From: Chitinophaga pendula
GTDB lineage: Bacteria; Bacteroidota; Bacteroidia; Chitinophagales; Chitinophagaceae
Reading direction: 5' to 3'
Assembly (NCBI RefSeq): GCF_020386615.1
Contig: NZ_CP077769.1
Coordinates: 558,001 to 622,000, forward strand
Length of the DNA: 64,000 bases
Part shown: positions 37,242 to 46,262 of the stretch, one piece after another
Layout of the letters: every line of letters starts with the position of its first letter
Position numbering within the stretch: position 1 is the first letter of the stretch
Made by a program: the position numbers and the translations under genes
The notes under the pieces: generated by a model
Databases searched by the model: none
The model's input: the letters and a program-made list of their open reading frames with translations, nothing else
Told to the model about the DNA's origin: nothing

Positions 37242-37820
37242 TCAACTTTTCGTATGCGCAAACTGCTCTACGAAAAAAGCACTCTCCCGGAAGATCTCCT
37301 TCCCGTTAGGCAGTTTAAATAACTTATATACCTGCCCGTCGATATCCTCAAAATGAAGCAGGTACTGCTGTGCAGTAGCCTTGTTACTTTTTTCCACCAC
37401 CCGGACAACACCGTCCGATAATAACTGCGAAAGCACTTCCTCAATGTAAGGAAGTAGGATACCCTCGCTGGTTGTCCAGAAAAGCGTGAACTTATCCGTA
37501 CTATATTGTAAATGTTGATGCGAAGGATCCGCCAGGTAAGCAGCCGCCATTTCATAATGCGACTGTACCTCTGCCGGCGACAAACGGCCAAATTGTATGC
37601 AATGGAATTGTTTATTACTATAACAATTGTTCTTCAACGCAGTATCCAGCCGGGTGAAATATTCCTGCAGATCATCCCGGTTGATCACCAGCCGGCAATG
37701 TTCATTCTGATAAATGATAGAGTCAGTAGCAGCTTCAAAAGGGAAAGGTTTGATGACAGTCTGTGCAGATACACACAGGCCAGCCAGGCAGCCCATGAGC
37801 AGGAACAGTAGTTTTTTCAT
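37242..37820 (-). CDS. Secreted protein of unknown function
   Basis: I do not recognise this 192-residue protein. A clear signal peptide (MKKLLFLLMGCLAGLCVSAQ) shows export. The mature part is mixed alpha/beta, with two cysteines close together (NNCYSNKQFHC at about residues 64-74) that could form a disulphide. Late strand-like segments (HFEDIDGQVYKLFKLPNGKE) precede a short helical end. There is no lipobox with cysteine after the signal, so it is probably soluble in the periplasm or secreted. It stands alone, with a hairpin terminator downstream. Confidence 0.78.
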   Translation of the reverse strand: MKKLLFLLMGCLAGLCVSAQTVIKPFPFEAATDSIIYQNEHCRLVINRDDLQEYFTRLDTALKNNCYSNKQFHCIQFGRLSPAEVQSHYEMAAAYLADPSHQHLQYSTDKFTLFWTTSEGILLPYIEEVLSQLLSDGVVRVVEKSNKATAQQYLLHFEDIDGQVYKLFKLPNGKEIFRESAFFVEQFAHTKS

Positions 37821-37885
37821 AGATATAGTATTTTTTATATATGCTAATATAGTATGTTATCTTCATATATAAAAAGTAATTCCCG

Positions 37886-38092
37886 CTAACATGCCGGCAC
37901 TACCCGGATCGTAGGGTAGTAGATACGGCCATCTGCGCGTTGTACGCCCGGGCGACGGCCAAAATCTTGCTCCTGGTACATTGCACGCACTGCCCGCAGG
38001 AATTGCAGTAGTGGGTCATAATCTATGGCTGTGATACCTGCTGCTGCGCCAGTTGCAGGCGGGAGTGGGGAAGAAGTAACATGGTTGTACAT
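37886..38092 (-). CDS. Possible small protein divergent from prmA (doubtful)
   Basis: An open frame of 68 codons from an ATG at 38092 to a stop at 37886, filling the gap between the secreted unknown gene and prmA. The product contains DYDPLLQFLRAVRAMYQEQD and GRRPGVQRADGRIYYPTIRV, whose composition looks plausible for a protein. There is no signal peptide, no recognised domain and no clear promoter. It could equally be chance. It is listed because nothing else explains this stretch. Confidence 0.3.
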   Translation of the reverse strand: MYNHVTSSPLPPATGAAAGITAIDYDPLLQFLRAVRAMYQEQDFGRRPGVQRADGRIYYPTIRVVPAC

Positions 38093-38204
38093 AAGACGGG
38101 TTTTACGACATTAACTATAAAAGGGAAGGTGCACACGATCTCTGTACTAAAGGACGCAAAAAATAAGGTAAAAGGTGTTAATTCGAGGTTAACCGGAACA
38201 TCTT

Positions 38205-38212
38205 TATCTTTG
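38205..38212 (+). promoter_or_regulatory. -7 element of prmA, very close to the start codon
   Basis: TATCTTTG ends seven bases before the prmA ATG at 38219. With the usual start site about seven bases downstream of this element, the transcript would begin at or within a base or two of the start codon. This implies a leaderless or nearly leaderless mRNA. No good -33 element is seen. Confidence 0.5.
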
Positions 38213-38218
38213 CGGCCT

Positions 38219-39037
38219 ATGTCTCATTTTGCTATTACAATTGCGTGCCCGCAAGAACTGACCGATATATTGATCGCCCAGCTGTCTACGTTGGGATTTG
38301 AAGGGTTTGAAGAACAGCCTGCTGCCCTTATCGCGTACATTCCGGAAGAAGATTTTGACGAAACAAGTTTGAAAGAAGTGCTCCAGCCACATGCTCTTAC
38401 CTATGCAGCGGAAAGGATCGCGCAACAGAACTGGAATGCTGTTTGGGAAAGTAACTTTGAACCAGTATTGGTAGATGATTTCTGTGGTATCCGGGCTGGC
38501 TTTCATCCCCCCTTTATCACCGCACTTACCCACGAGATCATTATTACCCCTAAAATGTCATTCGGCACCGGCCACCATGCAACTACCTCTTCTATGATAC
38601 GCCTCATGAGCGAACTTGATTTCAGAGGCAAAAAGGTGTTCGATTTCGGTACCGGAACAGGTATACTAGCCATCCTGGCAGAAAAAATGGGTGCCGCTCA
38701 TATCGATGCCATCGATAATGACGAATGGGCCGTTGAAAATACACAGGAGAATATCGTGATCAATGAGGCCGCTCATATTAGCATATGGCGGGCAGACAGC
38801 CTGTCTGAAATAGAGGGCACCTATGACCTTATATTAGCGAATATCAACCGCAACATACTCCTGACTTTCATGGCCGATATGCGTCGCTTGTTACATCCGG
38901 GGGGCATCCTGCTACTGAGCGGAATACTGACAACCGACGAAGCGACCATCCTGGAGGCTGCTGGCAAACAGGGGCTGGAAATGACCGGTAAAGCAGAAAA
39001 AGATAATTGGCTCGCCCTTAAATTAATAGCACGATAA
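38219..39037 (+). CDS. prmA: Ribosomal protein L11 methyltransferase
   Basis: A 272-residue methyltransferase that trimethylates ribosomal protein L11. The ATG at 38219 (MSHFAITIACPQEL) fits the family. The frame upstream runs through the promoter and is not protein-like. The N-terminal substrate-recognition domain (about 1-90) includes WESNFEPVLVDD. The class I SAM-binding domain has KMSFGTGHHATT (about 117-128), VFDFGTGTGILAI (about 145-157) and DLILANINRNILL, the NPPY-like motif variant of PrmA. The length is typical. It has a -7 element almost touching the start codon. Confidence 0.93.
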   Translation: MSHFAITIACPQELTDILIAQLSTLGFEGFEEQPAALIAYIPEEDFDETSLKEVLQPHALTYAAERIAQQNWNAVWESNFEPVLVDDFCGIRAGFHPPFITALTHEIIITPKMSFGTGHHATTSSMIRLMSELDFRGKKVFDFGTGTGILAILAEKMGAAHIDAIDNDEWAVENTQENIVINEAAHISIWRADSLSEIEGTYDLILANINRNILLTFMADMRRLLHPGGILLLSGILTTDEATILEAAGKQGLEMTGKAEKDNWLALKLIAR

Positions 39038-39161
39038 CAATAGAGATTAATAATCGCTATATGAAATAGGTTGATTTTCTATTTTTTGCCGAAAAGATTC
39101 TGGATAATTTCGCGTAATATTAACGTAGAATTTGTTATCTTAGCATTCCTAACTTGTTGTG

Positions 39162-39809
39162 ATGATAGAATTATTATTCCTTTTCTGTGCCTACCTGATA
39201 GGATCTATACCCACCGCTGTGTGGGTAAGTAAGGGTGTATTCGGTATGGACATCCGGGAGTATGGCAGCGGCAATGCCGGTGCTACCAATACTTTCCGGG
39301 TACTGGGTCCAAAAGCCGGCACCTTTGTAATGATGGTAGACATGATCAAAGGAATATTGGCTGTTCGCCTTTCCTACTTGTTACCGTATTATCAGAACCC
39401 TGAACATCTTACCCAATTGGTAAATTTCCAGATAGGGCTGGGGCTGGCCGCCGTTGTAGGACATATCTTCCCGATCTGGGCAGGTTTCCGCGGAGGTAAA
39501 GGGATTGCTACCCTGTTTGGTCTGGCATTAGCTATACAGCCGCTGGTAGCCCTCTGCTGTGTAGGGGTGTTTCTGATGATATTATTCCTGACGCGTTATG
39601 TGTCGCTCAGCTCTATTATCGCCAGTATTGCATTTCCAATTCTCATCCTGTATATCTTTAACGAGCCCGAAGTCTTTTATCGCATCTTTGCCATCGCCGT
39701 AGCGCTCATGGTGGTATTAACCCACCAAAAGAACATTACCCGCCTGCTGAAAGGTAATGAAAGCAAAGTGCCCCTGTTTAAAAACAGAAAGCCTTTCCGT
39801 CGTAAATAA
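39162..39809 (+). CDS. plsY: Glycerol-3-phosphate acyltransferase PlsY
   Basis: A 215-residue inner-membrane enzyme that transfers the acyl group from acyl-phosphate to glycerol 3-phosphate, the first step of phospholipid synthesis. Conserved motifs are YLIGSIPTA (about 11-19), EYGSGNAGATNTFR (about 33-46) and FRGGKGIAT (about 107-115). There are about five to seven hydrophobic segments. The ATG at 39162 is preferred to the GTG one codon earlier. The basic C-terminus (LLKGNESKVPLFKNRKPFRRK) lies in the cytoplasm. It stands alone on the plus strand, 124 bases after prmA. Confidence 0.95.
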   Translation: MIELLFLFCAYLIGSIPTAVWVSKGVFGMDIREYGSGNAGATNTFRVLGPKAGTFVMMVDMIKGILAVRLSYLLPYYQNPEHLTQLVNFQIGLGLAAVVGHIFPIWAGFRGGKGIATLFGLALAIQPLVALCCVGVFLMILFLTRYVSLSSIIASIAFPILILYIFNEPEVFYRIFAIAVALMVVLTHQKNITRLLKGNESKVPLFKNRKPFRRK

Positions 39810-39876
39810 TTTTACCATTCCCATTTACGTACTACTTACCTGACCTACTTCTTCAAAGTGGCAAGCATCGTGTATT

Positions 39877-39892
39877 TGGCACAGCGATTGCT
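39877..39892 (+). promoter_or_regulatory. Sigma-54 (-24/-12) promoter match
   Basis: TGGCAC (39877-39882), five bases, then TTGCT (39888-39892) fits the sigma-54 consensus exactly in both sequence and spacing. It points toward the M48 protease gene, whose start codon is 207 bases downstream. A housekeeping-type -7 element lies between them. A chance match is possible, and no enhancer-binding protein gene is in the window. Confidence 0.45.
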
Positions 39893-40006
39893 TTAAACTG
39901 GCAGATTTAACTTTTTATCAACTGTATTTGTTATACTATTAGTATGGGTAGTAACAAACAGAAGAACGCTACAATAATTTCACGCGCTCTATTAACTGGC
40001 TGTCAC

Positions 40007-40014
40007 TAACTTTG
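40007..40014 (+). promoter_or_regulatory. -7 element of the M48 protease gene
   Basis: TAACTTTG matches TAnnTTTG and is followed by CC, 84 bases before the start codon. No -33 element is seen at normal spacing. Confidence 0.4.
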
Positions 40015-40098
40015 CCTTAAGAAAGGCACCCTGGGCGTATGAGAGAACCAAACATTTTACCGGCTGATAGAGCGCTATCAAACAAATTGATTTCACCC

Positions 40099-40902
40099 AT
40101 GAAAAACACCGTACTTTTTTTTGCTGCTGGCCTGGGATTCCTGGCGTCTTGCACGCGTGTACCTATCACCGGCCGTAGCCAGCTTAATCTTATTCCGGAA
40201 AGCACCATCCAGCAGATGGCCCTGCAGGAATATCAATCCTTCTTATCCCAGAATCATGCAGTTTCTCCTACCGTAAGTAAGGATGCTGATATGGTCAAAC
40301 GGGCTGGCCAGCGCATCGCTGCCGCTGTTACACGCTATATGAACAATAATAACATGGGTAACCAGGTTGCTAACTACAAATGGGAGTTCAACCTGGTGAA
40401 CAGTAAGGAGGTAAATGCCTGGTGTATGCCGGGAGGAAAAGTGGTCGTGTATAGCGGCCTACTGCCCGTTACCCAGAATGAAACCGCACTTGCCTGCGTA
40501 ATGGGCCATGAAATAGCCCACGCAATCGCCAGACATGGTAACGAACGTATGAGTCAGGGATTAGTTGCACAAGGTATACAGGTGGCGGGCGCTGTCGCAT
40601 TAAACCGTAACCCGCAGGCCCAAAACCTGTTCATGCAGGCTTTTAACGTAGGTGGCCCACTCGGACTGATGGCCTATTCCCGTCAGAACGAACTGGAAGC
40701 CGATCACCTGGGATTGATTTTCATGGCCATGGCGGGTTATAATCCTCAGGAGTCCGTTCCCTTCTGGGAACGTATGGCTAAAGCCGGCGGTGGCAATAAG
40801 CCCCCGGAACTGCTCAGTACACACCCCAGCGATCAGCGTCGTATCAGTCAGCTGCAGCAACTGATGCCGGAAGCCATGAAATACTACACACCGATAAAAT
40901 AA
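40099..40902 (+). CDS. M48 family zinc metallopeptidase, lipoprotein
   Basis: A 267-residue predicted lipoprotein protease of the LoiP/YcaL/BepA-like M48 group. The ATG at 40099 gives the signal MKNTVLFFAAGLGFLASC, with the lipid cysteine at residue 18. The frame from 40039 lacks a signal peptide at its start. The zinc site HEIAHAIARHG is at residues 137-147, and the downstream glutamate ligand is in NELEADHLG. The last part (LLSTHPSDQRRISQL) carries the conserved STHP motif. Such enzymes degrade misfolded outer-membrane or periplasmic proteins. A terminator follows. Confidence 0.93.
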   Translation: MKNTVLFFAAGLGFLASCTRVPITGRSQLNLIPESTIQQMALQEYQSFLSQNHAVSPTVSKDADMVKRAGQRIAAAVTRYMNNNNMGNQVANYKWEFNLVNSKEVNAWCMPGGKVVVYSGLLPVTQNETALACVMGHEIAHAIARHGNERMSQGLVAQGIQVAGAVALNRNPQAQNLFMQAFNVGGPLGLMAYSRQNELEADHLGLIFMAMAGYNPQESVPFWERMAKAGGGNKPPELLSTHPSDQRRISQLQQLMPEAMKYYTPIK

Positions 40903-40929
40903 CTGTCATCCAGCTAAATAACTTATACA

Positions 40930-40960
40930 GACCGCAGCTTATCCCTGCGGTCTTTTTATT
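40930..40960 (+). terminator. Terminator after the M48 protease gene
   Basis: GACCGCAG (40930-40937) pairs with CTGCGGTC (40945-40952), followed by TTTTTATTTT. Confidence 0.88.
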
Positions 40961-41017
40961 TTCCTGATCTGCACAATCTTTTTCCGCTTTCGATTACTCC
41001 GTCGAACTCATCTATCC

Positions 41018-41025
41018 TACCTTTG
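41018..41025 (+). promoter_or_regulatory. -7 element of the susC-susD operon
   Basis: TACCTTTG matches the -7 consensus and is followed by CGATCC, 55 bases before the SusC-like start codon. Confidence 0.5.
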
Positions 41026-41080
41026 CGATCCGAATTTTTTTACAACTGTTGCTATCCGGATTGCCCTACCATTCCATCAA

Positions 41081-43945
41081 ATGCGAATTATGATTGTAAC
41101 CAGGAGAATCATCAGCAGCCTGTGCTGCCTGATCTGTTTATTTTGTACCAGCGCTGCTGTAGCTCAACAGATCCGCGGACGTGTCACGGACGCCCTCAGT
41201 GGTCAACCGATCCCTTTTGTGGCTATACAGGTAAAAGAAAGACCCAATACCGGCACTCAGACCGATCAACAGGGGCACTTCACCTTATCAGCCGACAGGC
41301 ATGAAAGTATCATTGTACGTATGATAGGCTATGAACAACAGCTCCTATCCTTACAACAGTGGAAGGAAGGTGCCGTCATCTCCCTGAGAAAAGGCGTACA
41401 GCTAGACGCGGCTGTCATCACGGCCAGCCTTGCCAGCTCCCGCAGTAAACGCACCATCGGCAGCAACGTCGAAAGTATTCAGGCAGATGATGCCATTACC
41501 AACCAGCGGCCTTCTTCCCTGGCAGATATCATCAATGGCCGCGTAACAGGTGTACAGGTCTACAATACCAATGGTAAAACAGGGATGCCGATACGCTTCA
41601 ATGTACGTTCCGGTGCTACACTCAGCATGGAAAGAGATCCCCTGGTCTTTATAGATGGTGTGAGGTATAGTAATTCAAATATCAGCGATATTAACTCCTC
41701 CCAGGAGGCGATGAGCGCTCTCAATGACCTGGCGATGGACGATATCGCCTCCATTGATATCATCAAAGGCCCTTCTGCAGCTGCGTCATATGGCGCTGAA
41801 GCCGCAAATGGGGTGATCGTCATCAAAACAAAAAAAGGACTTCAGCAGCAGAAAGGGGTGAGCGGTACTGCCAAATACAGCCTGGGAGTAACACAGCTGG
41901 CGCGGAAATATGACCAGTTCATCAACAATAAGGATATTAACGATTTCTTCCGCACGGGAATCAGTCATAACCTGTATGCAGGACTTAATGCTCGCTTTGA
42001 CGCCAGTAACAGCCTGTACCTGAGTGTAAACAGCAATAATAATCAGGGACATGTACCGGGTAACAACGAAAGCCGTTACAGCTTCCGTACGGGATACGAC
42101 TTTAGCAAAGACCGTTTCAAAGCCAGTGTTAACCTGAATTATGTGCAGGGTACTTTACATATCCCACAAAGTGCTTCCGGTAAGAACGATGCGATCTGGA
42201 ACCTGATGCTTAGCACTACACCCTGGTCGCTGGTCAACAAAGACACCTGGTTTGCAATAGAACGGAAGTATGACAACCGGCGGTTTACTGGTAATCTGCA
42301 GCTGAGCTACCTGTTACCAGGCGATGTAAAACTCTCTTTCAACTACGGTATGGACCAGAACCAGGTGGATGGCTTATATTACGTACCTTATGGTTATCTC
42401 CTGGATGGCGCTAATACTGGTAATAAAACAACCAGTAACCGGAGTAATCAGAATAGCAACTGGGACTTCAAGATTGCCAGGAGTTTCCGGCTGACGGCAG
42501 ACTGGGGGCTTGACCTGTCCGTATTATCTCAACAGACACGGGCCTATGAAAAAGTGCAAACGGTTACCGCCCGCAAGTTTGCTACGGATGGTATCAGTAA
42601 TATTGGTGGCGCTACAGAGATCACCAGTGTGACGGAAGAAGATTTTGAAAAACGTACACATGGTATTTACGGAGAAGCTTTTCTTCATTTCAAGGACTTG
42701 CTGTACGTTAATGCCGGCTTGCGCCGGGATGTATCCAATCTCATCGGCCGTAATGTAGCCAGTATTTATTACCCTTCCGTAAGTGTGGCTTACAACTTGG
42801 AAAAGGCGGCCTTCCTGCATAACAAGGTCGAGGCATGGAAGCTGCGTGCTGCCTATGGTGAATCTGGGCGCCTGCCTTATCCTAACGATGCCGTGACTGC
42901 TTATAAGACAGCTACCACGCCTTACGGCCCGGCATTGGTACCCGATCGTAAAGGTAACCCGGACATACGTCCTGAACGTACCCGCGAAATAGAGCTGGGT
43001 ACTGACTTCACCTTTAAAAAACAACAACTGAGTGTTACTTGGTACAATCAGCAAACCAGCGATGCGATCGTATATACCACGCTTACCCCTTCCGACGGCT
43101 GGCCTTCCAGCCTCAGCGGAGATTATCCGGAGAATATAGGCCTTATCAGAGGAAGCGGATGGGAAGTGTCTCTCAATAGCCGGGTATTCACCAGCAGGGA
43201 CCAGCGGAACAGTATTGACCTCTTTGCTTCGTTCAACCAGCAAAAGAATAAGGTGATCAATACCGGTGGCAGAGAGATCGTGAACCTGACCAACGTTATC
43301 CGGGAAGGAGATCCTGCCTTTGCCTTCTATAATACCACCTCTACAGGCCCTCTATTCGACGCCACCGGCAAATACATTGGTGCTGCAGAAAGCAGCAGTC
43401 ATTACCTGGGTAAACCTAATCCGGATTACTATGGTTCTTTCGGCTTCAGGATGCAGTTGTTCCGTCACTTCAACATACAAAGTATGTTCACCTATTCTCA
43501 GGGAGCTACTGTGTACAATATCGCCTTCCGTAATGTGGCGGCACAAGGCAACAACCTGGCAGCCAAAGAGACATTAAAGCAGCAGCTGCAGGCGTATATA
43601 CCAGGTACCAAAGAATATGTCGCTACGGCGGCGGCACTGGCCAATTATGAATCTTATCGGGGTAATTTCCATAACAAGGCCGATTTCATCCGGCTTAGTA
43701 ATGTTAACATCACCTATGATGCCAGCGATATCGCCCGCAGGATTACCAAAGGAAAATTACAGCGGGTACAATTCTCGCTGTCCGGCAACAATCTTTGGCT
43801 GACCACCAACTACCCTGGTGCGGAACCCCAGGTCGATTCACAAGGAGGTAGCAAACGGGTACGTGGTATCAGTTATCTGTCTGCTGATTGGACAGCCGTG
43901 CCTGCTCCGCGTACATTTGCCTTCACCACCAATATTGGATTCTAA
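41081..43945 (+). CDS. SusC/RagA family TonB-linked outer membrane protein
   Basis: A 954-residue outer-membrane importer. It has a signal peptide (about 1-28, ending AAVAQ) and a CarboxypepD_reg-like domain (about 30-110, starting QIRGRVTDALSGQPIPFVAI). The plug follows (about 115-240, with RPSSLADIINGRVTGVQVYN and RDPLVFIDGVRY), ending in the family phrase IDIIKGPSAAASYGAEAANG. A 22-strand barrel then runs to the aromatic C-terminus (FAFTTNIGF). The next gene encodes its SusD-like partner, 12 bases downstream. No glycoside hydrolase, protease or sensor-regulator gene is adjacent, so the nutrient imported cannot be guessed. It is at the shorter end for SusC proteins. Confidence 0.93.
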   Translation: MRIMIVTRRIISSLCCLICLFCTSAAVAQQIRGRVTDALSGQPIPFVAIQVKERPNTGTQTDQQGHFTLSADRHESIIVRMIGYEQQLLSLQQWKEGAVISLRKGVQLDAAVITASLASSRSKRTIGSNVESIQADDAITNQRPSSLADIINGRVTGVQVYNTNGKTGMPIRFNVRSGATLSMERDPLVFIDGVRYSNSNISDINSSQEAMSALNDLAMDDIASIDIIKGPSAAASYGAEAANGVIVIKTKKGLQQQKGVSGTAKYSLGVTQLARKYDQFINNKDINDFFRTGISHNLYAGLNARFDASNSLYLSVNSNNNQGHVPGNNESRYSFRTGYDFSKDRFKASVNLNYVQGTLHIPQSASGKNDAIWNLMLSTTPWSLVNKDTWFAIERKYDNRRFTGNLQLSYLLPGDVKLSFNYGMDQNQVDGLYYVPYGYLLDGANTGNKTTSNRSNQNSNWDFKIARSFRLTADWGLDLSVLSQQTRAYEKVQTVTARKFATDGISNIGGATEITSVTEEDFEKRTHGIYGEAFLHFKDLLYVNAGLRRDVSNLIGRNVASIYYPSVSVAYNLEKAAFLHNKVEAWKLRAAYGESGRLPYPNDAVTAYKTATTPYGPALVPDRKGNPDIRPERTREIELGTDFTFKKQQLSVTWYNQQTSDAIVYTTLTPSDGWPSSLSGDYPENIGLIRGSGWEVSLNSRVFTSRDQRNSIDLFASFNQQKNKVINTGGREIVNLTNVIREGDPAFAFYNTTSTGPLFDATGKYIGAAESSSHYLGKPNPDYYGSFGFRMQLFRHFNIQSMFTYSQGATVYNIAFRNVAAQGNNLAAKETLKQQLQAYIPGTKEYVATAAALANYESYRGNFHNKADFIRLSNVNITYDASDIARRITKGKLQRVQFSLSGNNLWLTTNYPGAEPQVDSQGGSKRVRGISYLSADWTAVPAPRTFAFTTNIGF

Positions 43946-43957
43946 AACTTAGTTAAC

Positions 43958-45190
43958 ATGATCAGCATTTTTCGTAGATATATACTTTCTCTTTCCGCTG
44001 TTGCACTTTTGTTCAGCAGTTGTGACAGCTGGGTGAACGAAGCTGTTAAACCTGGTAATACTGTATCGGAGAACGACCTCTCAAGACCGGGTATGTTCGG
44101 TAGTGTACAACAGAATAAATATGTAGCCGGTCCGCTTATTGCCGGTGTATGGCAGGCTGGTGCCAGTAGTGCCACTGCCTTAATACTTGCCGGTGGTGCT
44201 ATCGCTGACGAGATCACCAGCACTGCTGTGCCGAATAGCCCGTTGTATAAGGAGATCGATGAAAATAAACTGAGCCGGGATAATACATCCCTGTTTGGTC
44301 TGTGGAGTAACACGCAGCATTACCGGGCTCGTGCAGAAGAGATACTGACGCTGCTTCCGCAGGTAGCCTGGGACGGAGGAACGGAGCATATGCTGATTCG
44401 CCGGCAGGCGGCCTTCTGGGGTAATTTCCATGCTGGGTATGCCTGGATGTTGCTGGGCGACTATTTCGGCGTAAGTCCGCAGGACCCCTCTGTATATGTC
44501 AACCGACAGCTGGTAGCCAGAGAAGAAACCTACAAGAAAGCCCGTCAGTATTGGGAAGCCGCTTTGTTACTCGGCGATGTCACTCAGCAAAAAATGACGC
44601 AGGCGATGTTAGCCAAGTTAGGTATACATACGCAGCAATTCCAGCAGGCGCGCCAGGCAGTAGAAAATGCGCTCACTGGGGTAGAGTCTTTCAGTTTTAC
44701 CTATGCTGTGGGTCCTGCACTGAATCCTTTGTTCGCAACGCTTGGCAAAGATGCGCGTGACGCAGCTGTAGACCCTGCTTTTAAGGCGGCACTGACCACG
44801 GAGGCGGCTCGTAAAAGGAACCAGCTGGAGAAATCCCCCAAAGGGCACTGGTACCTGGCGACCTATAAAGAGCGGGATCCGGTGATCATTGTCGATGATG
44901 CTGAAGTGAAACTGATCCGTGCCGAATTGATCGTTCGTCATGTCATGGATGGGGATGCCACTGCCTTAGCCAACGAAGTGATCAGGACCTATGATACCAG
45001 CGGAGCTTCCGGATTTGCTCCCGGTACCGTCCTGACGATAACGGATATAATCGCCCTCAGAAGAGTATATCTTTCCTGGAGAGGAGAACGGTACATAGAT
45101 CTGCGCCGTATGAATATAGACGGTGATATACAGCCAGGATTTACGAAACTTACCTGGAAATGGATCGGTATCACTGACGTCGAAAAATAA
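43958..45190 (+). CDS. SusD/RagB family nutrient-binding lipoprotein
   Basis: A 410-residue surface lipoprotein that forms the lid of the SusC channel. The lipoprotein signal is MISIFRRYILSLSAVALLFSSC, with the lipid cysteine at residue 22. Helical TPR-like repeats follow, including the region ADEITSTAVPNSPLY (about 83-97) and AGYAWMLLGDYFG. The C-terminus has the family phrase LSWRGERYIDLRRM. At 410 residues it is shorter than most SusD proteins (usually 450-600), mainly in the middle. It is cotranscribed with the SusC-like gene. The downstream oxyR is convergent and unrelated. Confidence 0.9.
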   Translation: MISIFRRYILSLSAVALLFSSCDSWVNEAVKPGNTVSENDLSRPGMFGSVQQNKYVAGPLIAGVWQAGASSATALILAGGAIADEITSTAVPNSPLYKEIDENKLSRDNTSLFGLWSNTQHYRARAEEILTLLPQVAWDGGTEHMLIRRQAAFWGNFHAGYAWMLLGDYFGVSPQDPSVYVNRQLVAREETYKKARQYWEAALLLGDVTQQKMTQAMLAKLGIHTQQFQQARQAVENALTGVESFSFTYAVGPALNPLFATLGKDARDAAVDPAFKAALTTEAARKRNQLEKSPKGHWYLATYKERDPVIIVDDAEVKLIRAELIVRHVMDGDATALANEVIRTYDTSGASGFAPGTVLTITDIIALRRVYLSWRGERYIDLRRMNIDGDIQPGFTKLTWKWIGITDVEK

Positions 45191-45207
45191 AAAGAGATAC
45201 TGATTGG

Positions 45208-46152
45208 TTACGCCACTTCAATATCCACAACATTACGGTGTTTCAGTACCTTCATTTTCTCGGGCACGTGTCGCAGGATCTCCTTTTTGAAGGCTTCGAT
45301 AAGTGCCTGTTTAATGAAATAACGATGAGTGACCAGGCTGATCTCCCTGACAGGTTCCGGCGATTTAAAATACCGTACCATATTCATCTGACGAGTGGAA
45401 AGATCCTGGAGGGAGAGTTCCGGTAATATGGTATAGCCCTCATTCAGGTCTACCATCCGTTTTAATGTTTCCACGCTACCGGTATTATATTCCAGGTTTT
45501 TATATTCTCCCATGGTGAATTTATCCTTGCAGATATTCAATACCTGGTTACGCATACAGTGTCCTTCGTTGAGCAGCCATACTTCCCGTACATCCAGGTC
45601 TTCCGGTTTCACCACCTTTTTCTCAGACAACGGATTGCTTTTGGCAGCATATACCACGAAGGATTCATAGAACAGCGGGTGCTCTTCCAAGTGTTGATTA
45701 TTCAGCGGAGTCGCCAGGATACCACAATCCAGTAGTTCCTGTTTCAACTGCTGGATGATCTGTTCGGTGGGGTATTCCCATATTTCCAGTTTTACCTTAG
45801 GATACTTTTTCATGAAACCTGTCAGTATACGCGGCAGGAGATAGGGCGCTAGTGTTGGGATAATACCCACTTTCAGGTTGCCTTGTATCTCTTTTTTATG
45901 TCCGGCAATTACTTCTTTGATGCGGGCACTTTCTTTCAGGATCACCCGGGCCTGTGCAATTACCGCTGCACCTATCTCTGTAGGTACGACCGGTAGTTTA
46001 CTGCGGTCAAATATTTTGATACCTAATTCATCCTCCAGCTTCTGTATCTGCATGCTCAGCGTAGGCTGGGTCACAAAACATTTCTCCGCTGCGATCACAA
46101 AACTTCTGTAGGTGTCTACCGCTACAACGTATTCTAATTGAACTGTAGTCAT
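45208..46152 (-). CDS. oxyR: Hydrogen peroxide-sensing LysR-type regulator OxyR
   Basis: A 314-residue LysR-family regulator. The N-terminal winged helix-turn-helix spans about 1-60 (SFVIAAEKCFVTQPTLSMQI), and the effector domain starts at about 90. The redox pair of OxyR is conserved in sequence and numbering: Cys199 and Cys208 in GHCMRNQVLNIC, which matches the disulphide pair of the E. coli protein. It should therefore sense peroxide and activate catalase, peroxiredoxin or Dps genes, none of which is in the window. It converges with the SusD-like gene, whose stop codon is 17 bases away. Confidence 0.9.
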   Translation of the reverse strand: MTTVQLEYVVAVDTYRSFVIAAEKCFVTQPTLSMQIQKLEDELGIKIFDRSKLPVVPTEIGAAVIAQARVILKESARIKEVIAGHKKEIQGNLKVGIIPTLAPYLLPRILTGFMKKYPKVKLEIWEYPTEQIIQQLKQELLDCGILATPLNNQHLEEHPLFYESFVVYAAKSNPLSEKKVVKPEDLDVREVWLLNEGHCMRNQVLNICKDKFTMGEYKNLEYNTGSVETLKRMVDLNEGYTILPELSLQDLSTRQMNMVRYFKSPEPVREISLVTHRYFIKQALIEAFKKEILRHVPEKMKVLKHRNVVDIEVA

Positions 46153-46262
46153 ATTCCAAAATTACGAGCTATTATGCTATTGAGAAAATCTATATGATCA
46201 GATGGAGTAATAAATGGAGTGAATGTGAATGCATAGCGGTCATTTTAAAAAATATTAACTTA

